A DNA stretch of 64,000 nucleotides, taken from positions 124,001 to 188,000 of the forward strand of contig CALSFV010000017.1 in assembly GCA_943737045.1 (NCBI GenBank), read 5' to 3'. The position numbers were made by a program, and so were the translations under genes. The notes under the pieces are model-generated. The model saw only the letters and a program-made list of their open reading frames with translations, was not told the DNA's origin and searched no databases. Of the stretch, positions 13,142-25,780 are shown piece after piece (the stretch's first letter is position 1; every line of letters starts with the position of its first letter). The stretch is from Parapristionchus giblindavisi (Eukaryota; Nematoda; Chromadorea; Rhabditida; Diplogasteridae).

Positions 13142-14517
13142 CTGAAATATACACTATTATTTATGAAATCACAATGGTAATACGAAAAAAAGATGCCCAA
13201 AAACAGAACAATAAGCAATGGCCCCCAAATCAGAGGTGCAACACTGTTTAGTATTGAAGAATGCTAACATGCCTCAACTTGAGTATGCTTGTATGGTTTA
13301 AGTCGCTCACCCAGCTTGATTCGTCGTGAAGTGCATATAACCAGGATGGTTCGGCGATCGTAGTCGAATGTTGGCTCCGCCTCTAAAGAACGGTAATTTA
13401 TACCAGACCGGGGTGTAAAAATGAATCTCGTGTCGGATGAGCCTATGACTCTTATATACAGGTAAGACTCCCTGAGGGCAGGAGTTTGATCACAAGACTA
13501 AGTGACAATTACGCAGAGGATTAGCAAAGACAGTGATAAAAGTGCAAATTGGGATAGTATGATGTGTCCCTAGGGTGATTTTATGACGAACACCGTGTTT
13601 GTATGTCATGATATCGTCTCTGCATCCATCGTTCTACTTCATCCTTCACGCAAAAGGTCTTGATTTACTTCAAAAATGATGACATGGCATTAACTTATCA
13701 CATACGAAAACATTGGACGCGCTTTGGAAGTTTATAGCTGCGTCAATAAGTCTGATGGTCCATGATTGGCTAGATGACGAGCTCAAACGGTTTTTTCGCG
13801 GAAAGTGAGGCTGTAGGCGTTTGGAGATTCATCGCATAAATTGTCACACTTATGCTCATTTCCTATCCCACGAACAACTTCTTTTGCTAGTTTCCGATAT
13901 CATTTTATATCGAAAACGGACTCGAGAGTTATGGGGATACCACACACACTGCTGATATCTACTTATTAAATAAATAGGTAAATTAATTTTTTAATGAGTG
14001 TTCGCTCTTTGAACGCGGATGCGCGTCAAATTGTGAAAAGATCTTTGAACCCAACTCATTATATTATATATTTACTTTGATCGACTATCTCATATATGTC
14101 GTACTCACGTAATAGATATAAAAGTCTAGGCTTTGATAAAGGATGTGGTAGCTATGCAGGGATTAGTAGTGGAAAGGTAGCGTGGAGGTATATATAAACA
14201 TGATAAGTAGCCAGGGCAATGAAACAAAATATCATCGAGACTAATTATATATGATATTATATGATATAATTTAGGCAATTAATTTAATCTAAATTGGAGC
14301 GGATCTGGTTTCTTGGATAATGGAGTAATCCAACAGATGATGTGATTAAAATTGAGAATGTTATAATTACTTTTGAATCGGAGCCATTTCATGAGACAGC
14401 TATAAAGGAAATAAAACCAAATGAAAATTTGTAAAACGATACAAACAAGAAATGATGAAAAGTATGAGCAATAAGTTTGCGAAATAGTGTTAATCACATT
14501 ATTAAAATAACAACTCA

Positions 14518-14607
14518 ATCTAATTGAACTCTCCGCTCTGGCAACGCTCTCTACTAGACAAATAAAACGAGATGCATTGCAAGAACGAAGAGTTTCAAAT
14601 TAGCTAC
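14518..14607. repeat. Short hairpin MITE (GCTCGGGG-TGTGC family), truncated
   Basis: Contains ACTCTCCGCTCTGGCAACGC, a diverged loop CTAGACAAATAAA, and GAGTTTCAAATTAGCT. The terminal GGGTGTGC is lost. Confidence 0.72.
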
Positions 14608-16194
14608 TTTAATATTACGATCAGAAGTGTGCGAAGTGTCTAATCCGTCACAGGTCACAAGATTAAAAGCTTAAAAATTATTTTACAGTATACATACTAC
14701 CCTAAAATCATTACTTGTGGGTACTCTAATATTAAGAAAATGGGTGTAAGGCAGTCGTCGAAATGGCTCTTACTCTTGATATTTCTCAAACCAGTACGGG
14801 CGCTCCGTTTTTTGTCGAGTCCCCGTCAGAGATATGAGAACTGAGAAGAATACTCTAGAGAACATGCGAACGGTGGAGTGCGGTAGAGAGTCAGAGAAGC
14901 GTGAGAGAGTGTGTCAAATCGAGAGAGCGTAAGGCGAGAGAATGTATGAAAACGAGAGAGTGGTCAGATAAGGGAGTATGATTATATCATCGCAACAGTT
15001 TCTTATGAAGCGTGCCAAGGGAAGATTGATGAAAGGAGGAAGGGCGTGAAAATGATTTGAGAGATGTATGAACAGAGTTTGGATTCTTAACCTGTTAAGT
15101 ACACATATCGATGCGATTACAGTTTAATACATCGTAAATCAAGTATTTTAATAATAATATTATATTTATCTTCTCTAAACGGCGTAAAAACGAAAAGATA
15201 ATTCAGAATATACTATTTTATGTACTCATTGAAACGTTAAAGAAGATATTAACTATAAATATGTAATCGCGGTTTTTAGACTATAACAGAGGATCAAGGC
15301 ACTGGAAACGGTTACTGAATCAGCTTCTAAAGCAGTCCAATCGTCAACTATTCGATTAGCAATAAATGAAAGCGTTTAGTAATATTTAATGATTAAGAAA
15401 GCAGTGCAAACACAAACCCAAAAAGCATATCACGAAAAGTGTAGTTTGATAGTCCAATTGGAAGTTGTTAAATAAATTTTAAATGAATACCAAAACACAA
15501 AGATAAAGTGCTGCATGTTCATCATATGAAAGCATATTCTTTCCCCAGTGGAATTCGAAAAAATAGGTTAATTTGAATATCCCACGCTTTCAATAGATCA
15601 AGCGCGTTCAATTGTTCAGAATGACATATAATATATCATGAATGATAGTTCCGGTCGCAATGCAAGAAATATATACAAAATATAACCCGATCCAACGGTT
15701 TCTTTACCAGGTTTCTTTTTTCTTTGTGACGACAAAAACATATGTACAGATAGACCATTTGAAGAGTAAATTGAGAGAAGTTTCGCTCCAGAAAGAAGTT
15801 TAGTTGCTGGAATATATGCATTAAGTCGTACAGATCAAAGAGGCGGGGTCTAATATTTCTATACGTCAAAAGCACTCAAACTAGTCTAGTTTGTTAGAAT
15901 AATCCTAGCCACTATAAGATCAAAATGTGTTGGCTGATCTCGTGATCACCGGAACATGAAACTTGATCCTTCCGGGTTAGATTAGTACATTTTTTTAAAA
16001 AAAAAATTTGTAGTTTTGGAAGATGATATATGACAGTCTAATCTAAAGATTGAACAGATGTGACGAAATGGGACAGTAATAATTTTAAAATATTTAGAAC
16101 AAACGCAATCCATGAGAACCATGTACCATATGTTTTATTTATCTTGTTAGTAAAAATGCGAGAAAAAATGGTATGGGGGGAACACGTCATCATA

Positions 16195-16461
16195 TTAGTG
16201 CGACAAGGCGACTAACAATAAGCAAAACATTGCCTCATTGTTAGCTTCGGTGCTTTTGACTTCACTAACGGTAAGGGGATGGAAAGCACTGGGTAGATAG
16301 TAAATCCCGCTGCGCATGGCGTGTTCCAACGCCATAGTGATCGTTGCGGTGTAAGACTCGGGGTTTGCCTCTCGACTGCGTACGCGAGTTAAAACCACCG
16401 GATTACTTGTAAATTGATTATCACATTCAGTTAGTTTAAAGGGAACTTTAACCTTTTCCAT
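16195..16461 (-). CDS. Unidentified ORF, 88 aa
   Basis: Read from the ATG at 16461 it gives MEKVKVPFKLTECDNQF and continues through LTRVRSREANPESYTAT, HAMRSGIYYLPSAFHP and EAMFCLLLVALSH to TAA. Its base composition is clearly higher in GC and more codon-like than the flanks, which is why I list it. There is no signal peptide, membrane helix or motif I recognise. It could be a single exon of a spliced gene or a fragment of a mobile-element protein. The frame continues upstream without an earlier ATG that I can see. Confidence 0.3.
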   Translation of the reverse strand: MEKVKVPFKLTECDNQFTSNPVVLTRVRSREANPESYTATITMALEHAMRSGIYYLPSAFHPLTVSEVKSTEANNEAMFCLLLVALSH

Positions 16462-17689
16462 GGTTTCTTCGCTTCCTTTGGTGAGATTACTGTGTCGAGA
16501 CAAGATCAGTATCTGTACAAGAACAACGCGCGTTAATTATGACACAAAATGCCAACAGAGACAGCAAAAGATTTCAGTTCTATAAGCAAATAAATTTGCG
16601 ACATTAACGTGAAAGCAAAAGGAGATTATAATGAACAGCGAGAATATGAATTTGAAAAGCTTAGGAAAATCCTATTCAAATTCGGATTTCGGATCATTCC
16701 AATCTTATTATGAATGAAAGATCATCATGTATAGAGATTGGAGCGAGTGGGCAGAAGGTAATCCCTTCCTACTCTCTCATATAATCCTCCTTCATATCAT
16801 CCCTCATATCGTACTCCAGAGAATCATTCAAATCATCTAATGAGAATGATGGTATGAGCTAATTAACACGAGAGACAATGACAATTCGAGGTCTCTAAGG
16901 AGACAAAGAATTCACGCTAATATGAATAGATGAACGCAAAATATAAACAAGTCTTGTTTATAACGCATGGAGTTTTAGGCCAATTTGGATGAATGTCCAC
17001 TGATATTTGTATTGAAGAACACTTAGTTTCCGACATTCATTCTGAAGAAATTATGGGAGAAATTAAATGACCGATGGTAAAGATTGGAAGTGTGATAGCA
17101 GAAACGTACGAGGCTAATATTTGTGGATGTGCATGATAGGAAATATTTTCGGATTTATACTTTAAATTATGATATTGAAGTTAATTCTGGAAAGCTGCAA
17201 TAACTGAATATGATAACTCAAACTGCAGGTCTTATTTATCGTAAACCATTTCATCTCTTTATTTTCCAAAAATTAGTATACATATGCCTTGACTGTGCCA
17301 AAGATATACTGTAACAGTAAACCAAGTTCCAATGAATCGTGCCTGATAACGGTAGATATCCCATAGTGGACTGGAAATCGTAGTTGTAACGTCCGAAATT
17401 GATGAAATGACGCGAAAACTATGCGTAGTCATTTGTAGTTTTGTTGATGATGACATCTACATTCTAATTTGGTGTGACGTTTAATACGAATTGAAATGTA
17501 GAATGCCTAATTTTGCATGCCCTTTAGTGATAACAAAAATTCTTCAGTGTTTTTTTTTAAATTGCAGTACACTGTATCCAGAGTTTTCAGACTAATGCTC
17601 TGGAAAAGAACGAATTTAGCCTAATTTAAAGATGCAAGAACGAAATTTGTTCAAACCATATTTCGTGAAAAACCAGTTCTTTCTCCAGA

Positions 17690-18835
17690 TATTCAATTTT
17701 CCCACGCAAATATGTACTAATGAAGCAGCATAGTAATTGAAAAGTGTCAACATTAATTGATACTTGAATGACAACAAAAACCAATGGAAGTTCAATGAGC
17801 GAAGACCAATTATGTTGCCCATCAATATGATATTATCCAATTCCCCCGGCTCATCTGAAACTCTCGGTTAAGGGGCAACCCTCACGTTATTTGAAAATGG
17901 CATTATTGGATGTTTGATTTTTTCACCATTAAAGGTAGATAAAATGTGGAAAATACATAAAATAATTTTGCAATTGGCTTTTAAACAATTTTCCGGATCA
18001 GGCAATAAATAAAAGAAGCTCGATTGAAATTCAGTCGAGCGCACAGCTGTGTGGTGAGAAAATATAATTCTTCGTTGCAATAACTTTTTTTTGTGTTTGG
18101 ATAAGTTTCTATAATTTCTAATAAACCACTTTCAGTGTTAAATATGCTTAAAAAAGTTTTCCTCTATTAAAAAAGTTTTATCACCAGTTTTCATAGTTAG
18201 CGTAACGTCTCTGGTTCGAAATCTATTTTCGAATTTCCCAATATTCAAAAATTGACGAAAAATAAGAAACCAGGTCTTGTTCCTTTTGATTAATTTTCCC
18301 ACGCATACGTGTCCTACTAATGAAGTTGTATAGTAATGCTAACGAAGGTAATTGAAAAGTGTCAATATAAAGTGGTACTTGAATGAAAACAAGACCAATG
18401 AGCGATGACCAATTAGGAAGACCATGATGCAAATGATTATCAACAACTGTTAAGCTTACTTACTTAGTTACTTAGTAGATCCGACTTCGACGGCTAATGC
18501 CGCGCGGATCACATCCCTCCATTTGCTTCTATCGCGAGCGCGCGTGGTCCAGTGTTGATAGTGTTGTTGATGACTGTTAAGCTATTAACCAATTCCCACA
18601 GCTCATTTGAAACACTCTGATAATGGGCGACACTTCCTCACATTCTTTGAAAATGTACATTTGATTGGGTGTTTTTGATGGTTCATCATTAAAGATCAGC
18701 ATAAAAACGTGCGGGAAATAATATAATTTTGCAGTGGCTACTGAATATTTAAGGGGGCCTGGAAAACAATACAGGATGTTCAGTTGAAATTCAATCGATC
18801 ACACATCGGTGTGATCCACAAAAGATGATCTGCCG
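17690..18835. repeat. Diverged direct duplication, two units
   Basis: Unit 1 (about 17690-18070) and unit 2 (about 18290-18835) share, in the same order and orientation, AATTTTCCCACGCA, AATTGAAAAGTGTCAA, TACTTGAATGA, CCAATTCCC, TTTTGCA and TGAAATTCA. Unit 2 is interrupted by the insert at 18457-18572. Function unknown; probably two copies of an old dispersed repeat. Confidence 0.7.
18457..18572 (-). mobile_element. Short retrotransposon-tail-like insertion with 11-bp target-site duplication
   Basis: ACTGTTAAGCT occurs immediately on both sides (18446-18456 and 18573-18583). The insert is GC-richer than its host and begins with a (CTTA)n-like run, which is a (TAAG)n tail on the minus strand. 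The next part contains GATCCGACTTCGACGG and TCGCGAGCGCGCG. A simple-repeat tail and a duplicated target are what a 5'-truncated LINE (RTE-like) leaves. The matching repeat unit at 17.7-18.07 kb lacks it. Confidence 0.6.
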
Positions 18836-19939
18836 GAGTGTACACACAAATGAAAAAGTAGTGACTTTTATTTTATGGTTTGCTGAGTGTGGTTTTTTCT
18901 GTGATTTTCATAATTTCAGACAAAAAAGCAACAAAAAACATAAGAATTGGTAAAATAAGAAAATTTAACAGATGAGGAAGTAACTACAGTCCAAGCTGTG
19001 GATCTAAGACAAATAATTAATTCTCTGTGTTATTGGGAAATGCGAAAAAGTTCGCATGAATGGGTCAACCGTGAAAAGTATTATCAGACTAATCAGATTG
19101 TATCACAACGGTCCACGAATATCCTTTGGTGCGTAAATTATAGCTATGGACACAATATATTATCCCACCACCCTCTCATATACACAAAACATTTCTCGGT
19201 ACAGCCAAGGACAAATATAGGGTAGCATAGATTCTTAAACCACCGTATGCATGAACATCTATTCAATATGAAAGCATTATGATAAGTATACTAGACCATA
19301 GATTTATTAATTATTGAAGACCCCCCCAGATATCCCCTTCCGGGATGAGATTTTGGAAAGAAAATAATATGGATGTCTGGGTCTAGAATGTTGATATTGG
19401 GGAATCCCCTCTCCTCCTCATCATGTGCACCGAGAAGAAAGTACAGCGCAGTATACATAGGAGAAAATGTTTTTGTTTGTCGACTAATATATTATGAAAA
19501 CTACCCACTCGACGTGTAATTATACAGAAATTTTTGTTACTTCCACTCGATGATCATGAATAATCACAAACAACAGAAAGGCTTCACTTAGTTTGAGAAT
19601 CATCTGAACTCTTTTGAATCCAATAAAAACCCGAAGTAGTTTTAATAATCTCCAAAATATTTTATGATTTCATATTTATAATCTTAACTAACAGTAATAA
19701 TCTCCACATATAGGGGTTGGTTGGAGAGGAAGTTGTTGATTTTTTCTCTTTCAAGATGCGATAGGGGACAAGGAGATGAGATATTCATGTGCGTCAAGTC
19801 TGGGTAGATATGGAGGGTAAAGGAGTATGGTTCAGTTGTTCGTCGCTAGCTTATTAATAAAAATTATTATTTTATCGATTCTTAAACAAGATAATGCCAT
19901 CCTTGTTCTTGTAAAGCCTTTGTGTTGTCATGTCGAAAG

Positions 19940-20443
19940 TACAGTACAGCAGAATCCCCCAGTGAAAATGGGCGCGCCGGGTGACCCGGGGCGCCCGTTT
20001 GGCCCCTCGATTTTTTACGCTTTGAATAATGAATGTCAGCCGTTCAAATAGTTTGCTTGTTTTACTCCAGATTTGATCAAATTTATCAAGGAAAGTTTAG
20101 ATTTTTAAAAAAGCTTGTAAACTCAACTGTGCTCAGAAAAAGAAATGCTGGGAAGATTTCACTTTACGATAGAATTTGCCGAGCGTGCGCGAGTTATTCA
20201 ATATTTTCGCGCGGCATTTGCCAAAAATTAATAAAAATTATAATTTCAATATTTTTCTCTGGCTACATTAATTCTAAAATTCCAAACTTTCCTTCAAAAA
20301 TTCGGTCAATCAAAGAGTAAAAGAACGCGAACAATTTGAACGACTAATATTCAATATTCAAAGCGTAAAAAATCGACGGGCCAAAAGGGCGCCCCGGGTC
20401 ACCCGGGGTGCCCATTTTCACTGGGGGATTCTGCTGTACTGTA
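19940..20443. mobile_element. Foldback MITE, TA-flanked, CAGTACAGCAGAATCC ends
   Basis: About 504 bp. The left end TACAGTACAGCAGAATCCCC mirrors the right end, with TA on both sides. The arms contain GGGTGACCCGGGGCGCCC in inverted form. The core resembles the 3.7 and 54.6 kb MITEs (GCGCGGCATTTGC, then AAAAATTAATA and ATAATTTCAATAT), although the outer ends differ, so they are sister subfamilies. Confidence 0.85.
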
Positions 20444-22789
20444 TATTCAGACACTCTGCCGTTGAGAGAATTTAACGAGGAACCTCAGTTTGAGTAGATA
20501 ATCAGTGCTAGTTTATGTACCTCTTATTATGTGATCTTATTATTGGCCGAAAATTTTTAGGAGGGTTGGCTCATTAGAAAAAAATGCAAAAACTTAAAAA
20601 TGTGTGGTAGTGAACAACATGTCAGGTTGTGCGCTAAAAACATTTTGAAAGTAGGGCGCCTGACCAGGATCTTTTCCAGAAACCGCCTATTATACATTTC
20701 ATGATAGCAATATAGAAAGATCAACGTACATTCAAAATATAATACGAGTAAAAAACAAAAACAAAATGACTAACATAAAGTACGAGTAGACACAGGAAAT
20801 CGTGCTTGACTGAATCAGTAAAACAACTAGATTCAAGTTTTCCTAAAATGACATTACAATACAACTGTTTAGACTTTTACAGTACATTATGTGATAAGCC
20901 TAGATGGTAATCTATAGTGTATGTTAATGTGAACTTTATCATGAGGCGTAGGCGGGGGTAATTAATGCCGTCTTCAAAACTTGGAAAATTGACGAATATG
21001 AGGAAAATGCTGTTTAAAAATTTAATTGGAAAATGTTCGAAAATGTTTGATTTTGATTCGAAAAGGATCACATTAAAAGCGTTATGGTTATATAATATAT
21101 CTCTTGGCTAATATCTAAACTATGTCGTTTATAAAGTGTTCTACCGCAGTTAATAATCCTTCCTTTAGCATTTCAACCCGAAATTCAACGAAAATTGTGC
21201 GAAAGCTCAAATTCACGAGCCTGTGTTTCAAATTATCACTTATTATTAATAAAATGGTAAATGGTGAGCTCTGGAAGTGGATCTGTCATTCAGTGATTTC
21301 CTCGACGCAAGATATGAGAAGTGAGAACCCTGTTGATGACCTCTTTCGTAGGACAGTTCTACTAACTTCCTAAGCGAAGCCAAGAGAAAATATTATAGCA
21401 CTATACACACCAGAACCCTCGACCAAACGAACTCTTGATAAGTGTGATTTAAATGAAAAAAAATTACTTGAATGAATTTAAAAATGTGCACGCAACACTG
21501 TTTGTGACACATACTCATTAAAAGTTTAAATAAAAAAAATCTTTAAAAGCATTTTCTGCGCCAAATATTAAATATATAAGTGGCAATATGGATTCACATA
21601 TTAAATTCATTCATTTATCACTCTCATCATTATATATCCACCCTCACATATAATCCTATAAGAGTTAATCTATATAACATTTTCTAAAATCCTTTAATTA
21701 TCCTTTAATTATCCCTTTTTCTTAGTAAGCATAAGAGGAAATCGTGAGCGAAATGAAAAGAAAAACGAGAAAGATCATTATGAAGATGATGCTAAAGAAG
21801 CCATGATAGTGAGCATCAATACAGATTAAGTGAGGGCGTTAGATATTTCATGGTTCGTAAGAACAATAAACATGAATTAAAAGAATATACAGGAAGGATG
21901 TAATGGTTGAATGGCAAATTCAGATAACATTTACATTACATTGCAACAACATTCGAGTATTTTTAGATTCCACCGAGTATAGCACGATTCGGACTGATTA
22001 ATGATAATTCTCTATGTTTATAAGTTGAATGGATTAGTGCTTCGCCCTGGGTTCCAGACATAGAACCGATCTGCCTAGTTTGGGCCTCATCAGTAGAATG
22101 CAACAATGGCAATGCAATGCAAAAACAAAAAGGCAATGCAATGAAATATTTGAAATGGAATGTAGTTGATCGATAAATAGGTAAATGTACCCTAGTTAAT
22201 TTGTAATTCTACGATCTGGCAACTCTCTCTCTCGCTCACGTTGTTTGCGAGAATGTTTATTAGTTATTTATTGTTATTTGTTGTTTATTAGATTGGGGTG
22301 TAATTTCACCTGCAAAGATCGCTTTGACGCACCAACAAATTTGGAAGCCTTCCCAGCGTAGATATTGGTTCAGATCACAACAGTATGTGATTGTTATGTT
22401 CAGTCAACCTTCAGTCGTTGGCATCTCCTCAGTTCGTGGAACTCCATAGAACGCACAAAACTTACTGGAAATTGATCAGTACGTCACGAGATAAATTTGT
22501 TTTTGGAAACGATGCTGATCTTGAAACTTTGTGAAGCCCCAGGTTGCAGTATTTAAATTCTATGCCTGACATTTACAGAACATCATTAGATAATGAGAAG
22601 AAGCCTCACTTTAGAATGATTTCATATTTGATATGTAAGACCAAAAATTCAGCCTTTACTATATTCTTCAGGATAGACATTTTGAATTATAAGGGAAAAC
22701 AAATGCAAATACATTTGATAAAAAATTATCGCGTTGCTACTAGTATCTTCATTTCGCTCTCCATTTATTTATTCCTTAACAATATTGTT

Positions 22790-23738
22790 TTGAAATCGAA
22801 TATGAAAAATCGAAAGCAAATTGTTGATCCCGTCATGACAGAAGAAGGTGGTCAATACCTTCTCGACACGACATCGAAGTGCTCTGAGGAAGTGATAGAG
22901 GGACGAAAATAGATGGTGTCAGATGGGGGGCAAGGTCGGGTGAATATGGAGGATGGGGTAGAATAACCTAGCCTTAACCTGTCAGTTCAACCGTGGTAAA
23001 TCTTGCAGTGTTTGGTCTTGCGTTATCGTTCTGAAAATATATTTCAGCCTGTTTCCCTCGGGCGGATTCGAGATTCAAGTTTCTCAGCTGAGTAATAAAT
23101 TCTTGTGCGGCCATAGCCTGGGCTTGGGGTAGCAGCAATAGTCATCTAGTTGGGCGTTCTACCAAACCGAAAGCATTACTTTCCTGGGGTAAACATCGGG
23201 TTTGGGCTAGTTTGCTGGCGCTTCGTCTGCATCGACCCATTGCGCCTACGCTCATCATTGTCGTAGAGGATCCACTTTTTCCCCAGTGATGATAAGACCT
23301 ACCCGGTCGAATCGGCGTGGTATGGTTAGAAAAGACACTGCTGCATCAGACCTCCGATCTTGGTCCAAATCAACCAACTTGTGAGGAACCCATCGTCCTA
23401 GTTTTAACAAATTTCCGATAGTCGACATACCTCGAATGATAATCGATTGATCACCCCCAATAGTTTTGCTTACAATTAAATCACGGATGGTTAGGCAGGG
23501 ATCATCGTCTACCTCTTTCCGCGTCTTGTCCATGTTAAACTCCGGAACTATCATAGACAGCGAGGGAACATTCACCTTTCTCAAACCTGGAGAACCAAAA
23601 TATCACCGTTTGATTAGAGGATGCCTTGACCTTGTAGACTTATTCTATGTGGCGTTCGCGTGGTTCCAAGTCGAATAGGAAGAGGCACAACATAACGTTG
23701 CGGAGGTGAATTCTATCAGGGATGAAAACACGAGGCAT
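22790..23738 (-). pseudogene. mariner-like transposase, decayed
   Basis: Minus-strand frames rebuild most of a mariner transposase, which catalyses cut-and-paste transposition at TA. In order there is an N-terminal helix-turn-helix region (about 23738-23560, with IHLRNVMLCLF and FWFSRFEKGECSL). Next come LGRWVPHKLVDLDQDRR before the first catalytic Asp region (around 23390), NDNARPNTARFT with the second Asp (about 23010), and LPHPPYSPDLAP, the hallmark of the third Asp (about 22950). A C-terminal stretch resembling HFLRALR follows. The pieces sit in different frames and stops intervene, so the gene is dead. Overall span, about 950 bp, is close to a full mariner coding region. No TIRs were located. 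Confidence 0.85.
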
Positions 23739-23904
23739 TCTCAGCCGGACGAATAGATGGACTGAAAACGTCAGGGGGGAGTGTCCGACGAAGGTTGAGA
23801 AGTTGAGGCCACAGCGATAAACAAGATAAATATGATTCGTATACTAGGGACCATTGATTATCTGGCGAAAGCCCTGGGGTCCGTCCAATCTGTCAAAAAA
23901 GATG

Positions 23905-24070
23905 CGAAGAAAGTTGCGAAGAAAGTTCGCAACTTTCGACGCAACTTTCGACGCAAGTTTTCTCTAAATCTCTCGAAATACACACTCTCTAGTACTCTCT
24001 AACAACTTTCGATCGAAAGTTGCGTCGAAAGTTGCGACGAAAAGATGCGTCGAAAGATGCGAACTTTCTA
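23905..24070. repeat. Subterminal GAAAGTTGCG repeat cluster, left
   Basis: At least eight direct and inverted copies of (C/G)GAAAGTTGCG or GAAAGATGCG. Together they can fold into several alternative hairpins. A matching cluster lies at 29825-29930. Confidence 0.85.
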
Positions 24071-25184
24071 GCGAGGTCGGTTAGAGCAGGCGAGAGAGTG
24101 TGCATTTGAAGAGGAGCAGAAAAAGTAAACGGAGCTTTACATAAAGTTGCGTCGAAAGTTTAATTTACAAAAGTGATAGTGTGATGATTAAATTGTGGTT
24201 ACTCAACTCTCGATGAAAGTGTGCTCAATAATTTATAAATATTTTTTGTGAAAACACTTATTATTTAGACGAAAACTGCACAGGAAATCGTGTGCATTCT
24301 CAGTCACACTCGTCCGAATTTTATGAGAGCGCGGAGCAGCTGAAAAACATGTTCGAACAGCGGGGGGGGGGGGGGGGGGGGGGGGGGAACACACGCGTCG
24401 CGACCGCGCGCACGACTTTACCAGTTCACTGTTCTTTCACTCTTTCTTTCCGCTCTTTCCGTTCTTTCCGCTTTCCGATCGCATTTATCCGTAACAGGAT
24501 GAATTTAGGTTACTCAAGATGGGTTCGCGACGACCAGCACACGTATCGGCTCTCCCAACCAAGACCGCTCGTCACGTCAAGCTCGTCGACAACCTCAACT
24601 ACTTCTCAAGATGCATCTTTGTGTTGAATATGCCGTCCTCGGGCAGCTACAGTCGTCAGGTAGTCTTATTATTTTTAATTTTTACGCTTTCTTGTATCAA
24701 TTGCATACTCTTGTACACGCTTGTTGTGAAATACACTCTCCTCTCTGTCTCACTCTCCTCTGTGCCTCACTGTCCTCGCTGCCTCACTGTCCTCTCTGCC
24801 TCACTCTCCTCTTTGTCTTTCTCGCGACACGCTTCTTGTGAAATACCCTCTCCTCTCTGTCTTACTCTCCTCTCTGTCTCACTCTCCTCTCTGTCTCACT
24901 CTTCTCTCTGTCTCACTCTCTTTCTCGCGATAGGGTGCGCGCATTTCACTCTCTTTCTCTCTTACTCTTTTTTACCCTTATTTTTAAAATCCACTGTTCA
25001 TTTGACTTTCCCAATGCTCTGATTACATTTCTCTTGTGTAGTTCCACTCTATATTTCTTCTGGTTAGCTTATTTTCTCATTAGTTTCTTATTTACACTTG
25101 TTTTCACCGCTTCCCTTTTCACTCTCTCAATTTCACACACTCTCTCACCTCCTTCCCTCTCTCTAGCGCTCTAAGTTCCTCTCT
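24071..25184. other. Low-complexity stretch: poly-G run and CT-rich repeats
   Basis: It includes a run of 26 G (24362-24387). From about 24730 to 25165 it has many copies of CTCTCCTCTCTGTCTCACT-like words. Open frames here (Leu/Ser-rich) are artefacts of the CT repeat. No supportable gene. Confidence 0.8.
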
Positions 25185-25236
25185 GTCCGTATCCGTGAAA
25201 AAAGACTGGCGCTCATACTTTTTCACGGATACGGAC
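25185..25236. repeat. Strong short hairpin
   Basis: GTCCGTATCCGTGAAAAA and its reverse complement flank a loop of about a dozen bases; the stem is about 19 bp. The end of a repeat or a structured RNA element are both possible. Confidence 0.8.
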
Positions 25237-25542
25237 ACGAATCGCCCGAATCCGATATGAAAAAAGAGTTGGTACCCATTTCCCTCCGTATGTCTGGATT
25301 ACCGAGACAGTGAGCAGCCCTATTTAGAGCGATCTATGTTGTTGTTGTTTTACTATACCTTATAACAGGCGTGAAACTATCAAATCGTTATCATCCCTCT
25401 ATCTCTATGTCTGCAAGCATACAAGAATAGCACAGTTGTGATAAAAATGCGTGTATATCTTTCCTCTTTCGTAGTAATAATAACTTATTGATTGGTGATG
25501 TATTTTAAGCCAACCGTTCGATTCAATACTCCAAATTTCAGC

Positions 25543-25730
25543 ATGATGTTCGGTCGTTCTGCCCTCAACGCTATTTGCATCACAGTCCTCCCACATCTCG
25601 CCTATGTTCTTCTCAACTTGAACAACCTCCGTCCCGCTGAGTCCCTCGCCCTCAGTGAAGAGGTCCAGGCCGAAATCGATGAGATCCGCGGCTCCAGCAA
25701 GTATAAAGATCGTGCAGAGGGAAAACAAGG
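25543..25730 (+). pseudogene. Unidentified coding fragment inside the 6 kb block
   Basis: After TTTCAG at 25536-25541 an open frame starts MMFGRSALNAICITVLPHLA. It continues through VLLNLNNLRPAESLALS, EEVQAEIDEIRGSSKYKD and RAEGKQ to a GTACGA donor at 25731. It has a hydrophobic N-terminal stretch and a charged tail. Base composition matches the neighbouring captured exons, not the AT-rich background. It does not join the topoisomerase exon at 25781 in frame (a stop would result), so it is probably a separate fragment. I do not recognise the parent gene; a small mitochondrial or membrane protein would fit the profile. Confidence 0.4.
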
Positions 25731-25780
25731 TACGATGACTTGTATCGATCGATATCATAACAATTATTGATTGATTTGAG

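Larger units (their letters stand above)
13142..22780. other. Mostly gene-poor region with repeats
   Basis: Apart from the repeats listed separately and one weak ORF (16195-16461), I could not support a gene here. Composition is AT-rich with scattered short open frames on both strands. Further upstream exons of the minus-strand gene ending at 13141 could be hidden here. Confidence 0.4.

Noticed and set aside
22544..22912. 122-residue plus-strand frame with a hydrophobic segment, resembling a type II membrane protein
   Set aside because: Its 3' third is antisense to the mariner transposase C-terminal region, and no splice-compatible continuation was found.
24519..25174. A 167-residue Leu/Ser-rich frame
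   Set aside because: Generated by CT-rich tandem words; composition and repetitiveness do not look like a protein.
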